Source of the DNA: Pirellulales bacterium
GTDB lineage: Bacteria > Planctomycetota > Planctomycetia > Pirellulales > JALHPA01
DNA length: 7,034 nucleotides
Assembly (NCBI GenBank): GCA_022842745.1
Contig: JALHPA010000135.1
Span: forward strand, 1-7,034
Direction of reading: 5' to 3'
A program made the translations under genes and the position numbers. The notes beneath the pieces are model-generated. The model was given only the letters and a program-made list of their open reading frames with translations. It searched no databases and was not told the DNA's origin. Below, piece by piece: positions 1-5,089 of the stretch; the first letter of the stretch is position 1, and each line of letters starts with the position of its first letter.

Positions 1-1
1 G

Positions 2-61
2 ATCTCGACCGACCACTGGTATGACTCGCTCGTGCGGGCGGAACTGAAATGGACCTATTAA
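2..61 (+). CDS. C-terminal end of an unknown protein, possibly an outer-membrane beta-barrel (partial)
   Basis: Frame 2 is open from the window edge to TAA at 59-61 and encodes 19 residues ending VRAELKWTY. The last nine residues alternate strictly: V, A, L, W and Y (positions -9, -7, -5, -3 and -1) are hydrophobic or aromatic, and R, E, K and T lie between them. This is the classic C-terminal beta-signal read by the BAM machinery, with the usual terminal aromatic residue. It is convergent with the next gene, whose stop lies 56 bp away. The pattern is visible in the sequence; the outer-membrane assignment is inference from a very short tail, and the family cannot be named. A chance open frame of this length is possible. 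Confidence 0.45.
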   Translation: MSTDHWYDSLVRAELKWTY

Positions 62-82
62 ACACCCATCAGAGGCGGAGAA

Positions 83-109
83 CGGCCCTCGCGCGAAATT
101 GCGCTGCCG
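83..109. other. Weak hairpin between convergent genes
   Basis: CGGC (83-86) pairs with GCCG (106-109), and inside it GCGC (91-94) pairs with GCGC (101-104) around a GAAATT loop. It lies between the convergent stops at 61 and 118. It could act as a bidirectional transcript end, but there is no T-tract on either side, so a terminator role is only suggested by position. Confidence 0.25.
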
Positions 110-117
110 GCCGAGCG

Positions 118-900
118 CTATAGACTGCGGAGGTACTGAACCGCCGCTCCCAGCTCTTTCACAGGGTCGGGCGAATCGCGGCACTCCAGCGTGAAATCGC
201 CCCGATAGTCCCGCTCTTCGAGCGCGCCGAGCAACTCCGGCCAGTCGCACATGCCCCGGCCCAAGGGAACGAACTGGCCTCTTCCTCGCGAGCGGTCCAG
301 CACCGCATCGGCCACGTGGACGTGAAAAATATGGTGGCCCAAAGCCTCGATCGCTTCCAGCGGCGAGTGCCCGTGGCAGAGCAGATTGGCCGGATGGAGA
401 TCGACGCCCAGGTAGCCGGTCGGCAGCGCCGCTAAAAGCTTTGCCAAAGCGGGTCCAGACTCGTCACCCGTCTCAGCGGCCAAGAGCGCGCCGGTGTGCT
501 GGCCAAAGCGGCCCAGATCGTGCAGGACCTGAGTTAGCAACCGCCACGGTTCGCCATCGGCGGACTCGGGAATCCGTCCGATCCGATTGATGACCACCCG
601 TGCGCCCACCGCGGCGGCAAATCGCATCGCCCGCTTCGTGCCGTCGATGCGGCGGTCCAATTCGTCCGGCTCGTCGTATCCCCGGCGGGTCGAGTACGAC
701 ACGGCCGCAACGCGCAAACGGTAGTCCGAAAGCAGCTTGCGCAATTGACGCAAAGCGGTCTGGCTGGTGTCAGCCGGAATCGAGCCTCGTCGAGCATCCA
801 ACTCCACCGACTGGACTCCCCATTCGGCCAACAGCGGTAGCGCTTGGCGTAAGGGAATTCCCAGGCTTGCCGCCTGCACACCTATCCTTAGTTCCGGCAC
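118..900 (-). CDS. Sugar phosphate isomerase/epimerase (AP endonuclease 2 / xylose isomerase-like TIM barrel)
   Basis: This 260-residue protein has the layout of the xylose isomerase-like TIM-barrel superfamily, cytoplasmic metal-dependent enzymes that isomerise or epimerise sugars and sugar phosphates. Barrel strands can be followed: RIGVQAASLG (5-14), a GVQSVELD strand with E33, VVINRIGR (102-109), AAETGD with E143, GVDLHPANLL (165-174) with D167 and H169, HVHVAD (193-198), the GRGMCDW loop (214-220) and FTLECR with E239. E143, D167 or H169, H193/H195 and E239 are the probable metal ligands. I chose GTG at 898-900 because AGAGGAA stands 7 nt upstream and the family homology begins there. 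An in-frame GTG at 997-999 would add 33 arginine-rich, unmatched residues. The exact substrate cannot be read from sequence. The gene is divergent from the secreted glycosidase-like gene at 1031, which hints at carbohydrate use. Confidence 0.88.
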   Translation of the reverse strand: MPELRIGVQAASLGIPLRQALPLLAEWGVQSVELDARRGSIPADTSQTALRQLRKLLSDYRLRVAAVSYSTRRGYDEPDELDRRIDGTKRAMRFAAAVGARVVINRIGRIPESADGEPWRLLTQVLHDLGRFGQHTGALLAAETGDESGPALAKLLAALPTGYLGVDLHPANLLCHGHSPLEAIEALGHHIFHVHVADAVLDRSRGRGQFVPLGRGMCDWPELLGALEERDYRGDFTLECRDSPDPVKELGAAVQYLRSL

Positions 901-907
901 GGCACGG

Positions 908-914
908 TTCCTCT
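908..914 (-). promoter_or_regulatory. Ribosome binding site deciding the isomerase start
   Basis: On the minus strand AGAGGAA lies 7 nt before GTG (898-900). It is the only clear Shine-Dalgarno-like motif near the 5' end of this gene. It supports the 260-residue start over the upstream GTG at 997-999. Confidence 0.65.
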
Positions 915-963
915 GACGGGGCAAACCGTCCAATCGGCGACGGGGCGCAAAAGCGGTCGTCTC

Positions 964-983
964 ATCGACCCCACGCGGTCGAT
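964..983. promoter_or_regulatory. Perfect 7-bp inverted repeat in the divergent spacer, candidate operator
   Basis: ATCGACC (964-970), a 6-nt spacer CCACGC, and GGTCGAT (977-983) form a perfect inverted repeat. It lies near the middle of the 130-bp spacer between the divergent GTG starts at 900 and 1031. The geometry suits a dimeric repressor or activator controlling both genes, but it could equally be an RNA leader hairpin. I did not find convincing -35/-10 pairs on either side. Confidence 0.4.
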
Positions 984-1030
984 ACCTACGATACACCACA
1001 GACCCCCGTTTAGCCTGCGCATACGCCGCC

Positions 1031-3658
1031 GTGCGAAGTCATGTTTTTCAACTCGTAGGAATCGTTTCGATTCTAACGATCTGCGCGGGTAAGACCAGCG
1101 CGGCCGAGGAGGGGTTGTCGATCGATCGTCCGCCGGAAGCGATCGAGACGTTTCATTGCGACTTCGGCACAACCTGGGACGCCAACTACGACCAATGGCC
1201 CGATCGCTGGCTCCGCGAGCAATCGGTCGAGTATCCGCACTTCTTGCCGATCAAGATCGTCGAGCAAGCGCCGATAGCGCTTGGCCGCTCGTTGAAAGTC
1301 GATTTGAACGGGGGCGCGGCCGCCGTGCATTCGCCGCGCATCGCCGTGGACGGGCTGTATTCCTACGTGGTCGAGTGCGCGGTCAAGACCGAGGGTCTGA
1401 CGCACGACGCGGCCTACGTCACAGTGACTTTGTTCGACGCCGCCAATAAGCCGATCGACACTTTCACATCCAACCGCGTGACCGGGACGACGGACTGGAC
1501 CAACGTCCGCATCCCGCCGTTCTCGTCGCGAGCCGCCCAGGTGGATCATGCGGTGCTGACGCTGCATCTGGCGCCGACGAAGAAACGCGATCTGCACGGT
1601 TCCGCCTGGTTTGCGGACGTCTGGATGGGACGGCTCCCGCGCATGACGTTGACAGCCAATCGCCGAGGAAACATCTATTTTGACAATGAAAAGCCGGAAT
1701 TGCTCTGCACCGCCTCAGGTTTCGCGGCAGACCAAACGCTGGTGATTTTCGAGTTGTTGGACTTCCAGGGAGAGCGGCTGGCCTGGGAGGAACGCCGCCT
1801 GATCGATCCGCGCGACAAGCGCGAAAACGCCCCCCCGGACGACCAACCCAAAGTCTTCTCCGGTTCCGCGCGCTGGCAACCCCCCATTGATGCCCCAGGG
1901 TTTTACCGGGTCCGCTGCGAGCTGCCAGGGCGTTCGGGCGTGGCCAACCAGCGCGAGGTCACCCTGGCGGTCGTCCGGAAACGGTCGCTTTCCCAGGGGG
2001 GGGAATTCGGCTGGACGCTGCCGACGGCCGAAGGACCGTTATCGCTGGTGGAACTTTCGGATGTACTAGGACTGGCCGGCGTAAGTTGGACCAAATTTCC
2101 GTTGTGGGACGAGACCAGCCCGGTGGAACGAGAGGAGCAGTTGGTCTCGTTCGCCGAACGGCTCAGCATGCGGAAGATCGAACTCGTCGGCATGCTTTCC
2201 AATCCACCGGCGGAGGTGCGAAAGCACCTTCCCACTACCGAGGCCTACCAATCGGCCGGCATCTTTTCCGCCCCGGCGGAAACCTGGTATCCGTCGCTGG
2301 AACCCACGATCACCCGGCTGTCGTTGAAGGTCCGCTGGTGGCAACTGGGACTGGACAACGACCAGAGTTTCGTGGGGTATCCCGATTTATCCAAGAAGAT
2401 CGCGCAGCTCAAGAAACAGTTCGCCCGCTACGGCCAGAATCTACAGGTCGGTTTCGGCTGGTCCTGGCTCAAACAAGCTCCCGCCGACAATCCAACCTGG
2501 GATTTTCTGGCCTATTCCGCCTCTCCGCCGCTTACCTGGGAGGAGCAGCGGGAGTATTTGCGCGCTCCCCATGCTGCGAACGTGCGCCGCTGGGTGGTGC
2601 TCGACCCCCTGCCGGCGGATCAATATCCGACCGAGACGCGCGTCCGGGATCTGTGCATGCGAATGCTTTCCGCCAAGGCGGAAGGAGCGGAGGGCATTTT
2701 CATTCCCCAAGTGTTCGACACGCGCCGCGGGGTCATGAACGACGACGGCACGGTGGGACCGTTGTTTGTTCCGTGGCGGACTACCGCCTTCCTGCTCTCC
2801 GGCGCGGAATCGCTCGGCAGCATGCAATTGGAACTGACAGTTCCCAACCAGGTCTTCGCCCGCGGCGACGAGATGGTCATGGCGCTGTGGAGCGACGAGC
2901 CGGTCGAGGTGCGACTCCCGCTGGGCGAAAAAGTCCAGAGCGTCGACCTCTGGGGGAGGGAAACCAGGCTGCCCCAGCGAAACGGCCAGGCGGTCCTCAA
3001 AGTCGGCCCCATGCCGATCTTCCTCACCCGCCTCGACGCCGCGGTGGTGCGCACCCAGCTTTCGGTGCGGCTGGCGACTGCCCGCTGGCCGAGCGTGTTT
3101 GGCAAGGCGCACTCCAACGCCCTGGAATTGCGGAATGCGTTTCCCCAGTCGATCAGTGGCGCAGTGCGAATCCAAGCGCCCTCGTCGTGGCGGGTCGCTC
3201 CCCATCTGAGCCAATTCAAAGCCGCGCCGGGGGAATGGATCCAACTCCCGTTCGAGGCTACCCTGCCGATCAACGCCGGCGCCGGCCGGCAAACCGTGCG
3301 CTTCGATTTCGACTTGGACGCCGACCACAAGCACCAATTCAGCGTGTTCCGCCACATCGACGTTGGACTGGACGACATTTTCGTGGAGCTGACCACCCGC
3401 CTGAACGAACGGGGCGAGTTGGAGGTCGAACAGCGGATTACCAACCAAACGGATGACACCGTTGACTTCAAATGCTACTTGATGGCGCCGCTGCGCAAAC
3501 GGCTGCTCCTGAACGTCCAGGACCTTGGCAAAGGGGTCGATGTCCGCACCTTCCGGCTTCCCAGGGGAGCGGAACTGGTCGGGCAGACGCTCCGGCTGCG
3601 CGCCGAGGAAGTCGGCGGAAATCGCATCTTGAATTACGACGTCCAGGCCGAGCCCTGA
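1031..3658 (+). CDS. Large exported multi-domain protein with a degenerate glycoside hydrolase-like barrel
   Basis: The protein has 875 residues. The GTG start is the first in frame and gives a signal peptide: R2, a hydrophobic core at about 5-19 (VFQLVGIVSILTICA), and a likely cut near TSA-AEE (22-27). Domains inferred in order: a jelly-roll, carbohydrate-binding-like module at about 75-200; an Ig-like beta domain at about 205-316; a TIM-barrel-like region at about 325-595 resembling clan GH-A glycosidases; a small beta domain at 597-669 with the SVDLWGRETRL and PIFLTRLD signatures often found behind GH-A barrels; a NEW3-like sandwich at about 690-780; and a last beta region to 875. Where GH-A enzymes carry the acid/base Asn-Glu, this protein reads QLGLDND (438-444). 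Where the nucleophile Glu should be, it reads WVVLDP (D525). Catalysis is therefore doubtful and carbohydrate binding is more likely. No Shine-Dalgarno is seen. The domain calls come from motif memory without a profile search; the export signal is the firmest part. Confidence 0.8.
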   Translation: MRSHVFQLVGIVSILTICAGKTSAAEEGLSIDRPPEAIETFHCDFGTTWDANYDQWPDRWLREQSVEYPHFLPIKIVEQAPIALGRSLKVDLNGGAAAVHSPRIAVDGLYSYVVECAVKTEGLTHDAAYVTVTLFDAANKPIDTFTSNRVTGTTDWTNVRIPPFSSRAAQVDHAVLTLHLAPTKKRDLHGSAWFADVWMGRLPRMTLTANRRGNIYFDNEKPELLCTASGFAADQTLVIFELLDFQGERLAWEERRLIDPRDKRENAPPDDQPKVFSGSARWQPPIDAPGFYRVRCELPGRSGVANQREVTLAVVRKRSLSQGGEFGWTLPTAEGPLSLVELSDVLGLAGVSWTKFPLWDETSPVEREEQLVSFAERLSMRKIELVGMLSNPPAEVRKHLPTTEAYQSAGIFSAPAETWYPSLEPTITRLSLKVRWWQLGLDNDQSFVGYPDLSKKIAQLKKQFARYGQNLQVGFGWSWLKQAPADNPTWDFLAYSASPPLTWEEQREYLRAPHAANVRRWVVLDPLPADQYPTETRVRDLCMRMLSAKAEGAEGIFIPQVFDTRRGVMNDDGTVGPLFVPWRTTAFLLSGAESLGSMQLELTVPNQVFARGDEMVMALWSDEPVEVRLPLGEKVQSVDLWGRETRLPQRNGQAVLKVGPMPIFLTRLDAAVVRTQLSVRLATARWPSVFGKAHSNALELRNAFPQSISGAVRIQAPSSWRVAPHLSQFKAAPGEWIQLPFEATLPINAGAGRQTVRFDFDLDADHKHQFSVFRHIDVGLDDIFVELTTRLNERGELEVEQRITNQTDDTVDFKCYLMAPLRKRLLLNVQDLGKGVDVRTFRLPRGAELVGQTLRLRAEEVGGNRILNYDVQAEP
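1996..2003 (+). repeat. G8 homopolymer tract inside the exported-protein gene
   Basis: Eight consecutive G residues encode part of Gln-Gly-Gly-Glu (residues 322-325), at the junction between the Ig-like domain and the barrel-like region. Loss or gain of one G would truncate the protein just before the barrel. A C7 run lies upstream at 1830-1836. The tract is visible; slippage is only a possibility. Confidence 0.6.
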
Positions 3659-3729
3659 CCCTTCGCGGGCCGAATCCTTCATTCTCGCAAACCGCGCATC
3701 GCGGCGTCCCTGCGGTATCTCCGTTGCGA

Positions 3730-3768
3730 CCGGTAAATCGGGCTGCGCAACGCCGCAGCCGGATTCGG
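3730..3768 (+). terminator. Imperfect hairpin after the exported-protein gene, possible terminator
   Basis: GGCTGCG (3741-3747) and CGCAGCC (3754-3760) pair perfectly around CAACGC. The stem continues past one G/G mismatch with AATC (3736-3739) against GATT (3762-3765), then past a GTA bulge with CCG (3730-3732) against CGG (3766-3768). It starts about 70 bp after the stop at 3658. A loose T-rich stretch follows only at 3780-3789, so it is not a textbook intrinsic terminator. An RNA stability element is also possible. Confidence 0.4.
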
Positions 3769-3787
3769 TCGAGCGCAAATTTCTTTG

Positions 3788-3818
3788 TTGGCAGGATTTT
3801 TCGACGTAGGGTTGTAAT
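3788..3818 (+). promoter_or_regulatory. Weak sigma-70-like promoter candidate before the microprotein
   Basis: TTGGCA (3788-3793) and TGTAAT (3813-3818) resemble -35 and -10 boxes, but the 19-bp spacing is long. The ATG of the small reading frame lies 45 bp beyond the -10-like box. Such matches arise by chance, and planctomycete promoters are poorly defined by this consensus. Confidence 0.25.
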
Positions 3819-3862
3819 AGGGGCAAATCCCATCGTCCGCCCGCTTTTCGCGGCGCAAATCC

Positions 3863-3991
3863 ATGTGGCGTTACTATCAAAATCTCGAACGCGCGACCGG
3901 TTCGTTCTCGCTGAACGAGTGGTTGCAGATTTTCGCCTGTTTGACCGCGCTAACCTGCATCTACCTGGCCCTCAAGCGCGGGCGGGGATAA
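3863..3991 (+). CDS. Putative 42-residue single-pass membrane microprotein
   Basis: ATG at 3863 to TAA at 3989-3991 encodes 42 residues. The N-terminal part is aromatic and polar (MWRYYQNLERATG). A hydrophobic helix follows at about 20-37 (WLQIFACLTALTCIYLAL), with a short basic tail KRGRG. The tail would sit in the cytoplasm by the positive-inside rule, placing the N-terminus outside. Third codon positions are 32/42 G or C, as expected for real coding sequence in a high-GC genome. No Shine-Dalgarno is visible before the ATG, but one is also lacking for the neighbouring large gene. I do not recognise a family. The frame lies about 200 bp after the exported-protein gene and could be independent or the tail of that transcript. 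Confidence 0.5.
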   Translation: MWRYYQNLERATGSFSLNEWLQIFACLTALTCIYLALKRGRG

Positions 3992-4007
3992 CGTGGTCAT
4001 CTCGCCA

Positions 4008-4026
4008 CAGCGGTTTTGCGCCGCTG
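4008..4026 (+). terminator. Short hairpin after the microprotein frame
   Basis: CAGCGG (4008-4013) and CCGCTG (4021-4026) form a perfect 6-bp stem around TTTTGCG, 16 bp after the microprotein stop. No T-tract follows. The position fits a weak transcript end, but the stem is short enough to be chance. Confidence 0.25.
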
Positions 4027-4072
4027 ACGCCGTGTTGGAGGGGTTCGCCTCTGGGCGACGGACGGCAGTAAT

Positions 4073-4207
4073 GAGCTCGATCGCGACAAACTGACGGTCA
4101 ACGTCAACGGCGATGGGAAAGACAACCGAAGGCCTGAGACGTTTGCGACCCGAAAGGGCGCCCCGCTGATAGTCATCGAGCTTTGCCGACCTGCAAGCAA
4201 GAAATAG
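4073..4207 (+). pseudogene. Remnant of a TIGR03067-domain protein (C-terminal fragment only)
   Basis: The plus frame from 4073 to TAG at 4205-4207 reads ELDRDKLTVNVNGDGKD, then RRPETFATRKGAPLIVIELCR, then a short basic end. This follows the C-terminal consensus I recall for the planctomycete TIGR03067 domain: a (Y)xLDGDxL strand, a short loop, RPxxFxxxxGxxL and a final V-L-x-R strand. The function of that domain is not established. Going upstream the frame reaches TGA at 4025-4027 with no credible start, and the roughly 100 N-terminal residues of the domain are absent from all plus frames nearby. The usual LDGD has become LDRD. I infer a gene truncated by deletion and now decaying. G/C at third positions (30/44) is slightly below the microprotein's. 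Confidence 0.55.
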
Positions 4208-4218
4208 CCCCCGGTCAA

Positions 4219-4252
4219 CCCAGCTTGGGCGGCTTAACTGTGGTTGTCCGCC
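4219..4252 (-). terminator. Tandem hairpins just after the phosphatase stop
   Basis: GGCGG (4228-4232) pairs with CCGCC (4248-4252), with an inner AAC/GTT stem around TGTG. A second stem, CCCA/TGGG around GCT (4219-4229), overlaps its edge. They begin directly beside the phosphatase stop codon (4254-4256) in its direction of transcription. No T-tract follows, so an intrinsic terminator is possible but unproven. Confidence 0.35.
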
Positions 4253-4253
4253 G

Positions 4254-4886
4254 CTACAAATTCCCGGTGCGATCTTCGCGGTCCAAGCCTGCGGCCCGCA
4301 GATGCTCCATACCGTTGAGCGTCATCAGCTTGATCCGTTTTTCCCAGATCACCTTGCTGATCGAGGCGTTGTATAAGCTAAAAGGATTCAACTCGGCCGG
4401 AATTTGCAGTAGCGCCTTGAGCGCTGCCGACAGGATGCCTCCGTGTGCCACAACGGCGACTTGGGCCAACCCAGTCTCCCGAATCGCCTCGAACGCCGAG
4501 CGGCCGCGCTGCATCAGCTCGCGACGCGATTCGCCGTTGGGAATGCGAAAGTCCGGCTGTTGGGCCAACCAAGGGGCCGCGTGGTCTGGAAATCTGGCTT
4601 CGATCTCCGCCCACAGCAGTCCCTGAAAGATGCCTGCGTTGATCTCTTGTAGCCGGTCATCCAACCGCAGCACCGCCTTGGCGGCGTCCGCCACAGGCTG
4701 ACCCGTTTGCACGGCGCGGCGCAAGGGGCTGCAAAAAACCGCCTCCAAGGGAAACCGCCCTAGATGCTCTGCAATTGCGGCAGCCTGGCGCAAGCCGAGC
4801 GGCGAAAGTTCGACGTCCGACTGCCCCTGGATCCGCCCTTCGGCGTTGAACAGACTCTCTCCGTGCCGTACCAGGTACAGAATCAT
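4254..4886 (-). CDS. Histidine phosphatase family protein (phosphoglycerate mutase-like)
   Basis: This 210-residue protein has the full branch-1 histidine phosphatase signature. LVRHGES (5-11) holds the phospho-accepting H8 and R7, followed by N14. CSPLRRAVQTG (52-62) gives the conserved R57, LQEINAG supplies the acidic E81, and VVAHGGIL (145-152) supplies H148. The length is normal for CobC/PhoE/GpmB-like cofactor-independent members. These cytoplasmic enzymes act through a phosphohistidine on substrates such as sugar phosphates, phosphoglycerate or alpha-ribazole phosphate, and the motifs do not separate these. No cobalamin genes are nearby, so a CobC role has no contextual support. The ATG at 4884-4886 starts exactly at the family's first strand. 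No clear Shine-Dalgarno is seen. It is divergent from the gene at 5090. Confidence 0.9.
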   Translation of the reverse strand: MILYLVRHGESLFNAEGRIQGQSDVELSPLGLRQAAAIAEHLGRFPLEAVFCSPLRRAVQTGQPVADAAKAVLRLDDRLQEINAGIFQGLLWAEIEARFPDHAAPWLAQQPDFRIPNGESRRELMQRGRSAFEAIRETGLAQVAVVAHGGILSAALKALLQIPAELNPFSLYNASISKVIWEKRIKLMTLNGMEHLRAAGLDREDRTGNL

Positions 4887-5089
4887 GGCGATTTCGCCCA
4901 GGGAGCGGAAACCAAAGCGTTTATTTCACGCTGGGACGCCGACGGCCGCAAGGGCAAGACCCCGCCGCCAAATTCGCTTCGCCGAAACCAAGGTCGTCTG
5001 CGGACGAAACGTCTGGCGTCGCGGCCGGGGCGGACTTAGAATTCGGCCTGCTCATTGGCCCCCTTGCACCCGACCGGAACCTTGAACCC
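4887..5089. other. Divergent spacer between the phosphatase and AI-2E-family genes
   Basis: This 203-bp spacer must hold the promoters of both flanking genes, but no convincing -35/-10 pair was found. Visible structures are AGCGT/ACGCT (4916-4920 with 4928-4932, T-rich loop) and TCGTC-TGCG-GACGA (4994-5007). The right arm of the latter can also pair with CGTC at 5010-5013, giving two exclusive small hairpins upstream of the membrane-protein gene. Confidence 0.4.

Larger units (their letters stand above)
3659..4253. other. 595-bp gap without a long gene
   Basis: No long convincing gene occupies this stretch between the exported-protein stop and the phosphatase stop. From left to right it holds an imperfect hairpin (3730-3768), a weak promoter-like pair (3788-3818), a 42-codon reading frame (3863-3991), a short hairpin (4008-4026), a TIGR03067-like gene remnant (4073-4207) and hairpins next to the phosphatase stop (4219-4252). 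No tRNA-like cloverleaf was seen. Confidence 0.6.

Noticed and set aside
901..999. N-terminal extension of the isomerase to GTG at 997-999
   Set aside because: The extra residues are Arg-rich and not part of the family fold. A good ribosome binding site favours the GTG at 898-900.
1830..1836. C7 run in the exported-protein gene as a second phase-variable tract
   Set aside because: Seven C residues encoding Ala-Pro-Pro are ordinary in GC-rich coding sequence and shorter than typical contingency tracts.
2086..3456. A 456-codon plus-strand frame overlapping the exported-protein gene in another phase
   Set aside because: It is low-complexity Arg/Gly/Pro-rich sequence without domains. It is a phase shadow of the gene at 1031-3658.
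3659..3862. Possible tRNA or other structured RNA gene in the gap
   Set aside because: No cloverleaf arms, TTC-type T-loop with matching acceptor stem, or CCA end could be assembled. Only the single imperfect hairpin was found.
2441..3880. A 479-codon open frame on the minus strand opposite the exported-protein gene
   Set aside because: Its translation is rich in Arg, Gly, His and Gln without recognisable motifs. The plus-strand frame has a signal peptide and coherent beta-domain signatures. Long antisense frames are expected in high-GC DNA.
3472..4071. A 199-codon plus-strand frame spanning the end of the exported-protein gene and the gap
   Set aside because: Its first third overlaps the real gene out of phase. 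The remainder has no motif and overlaps the better-supported microprotein frame.
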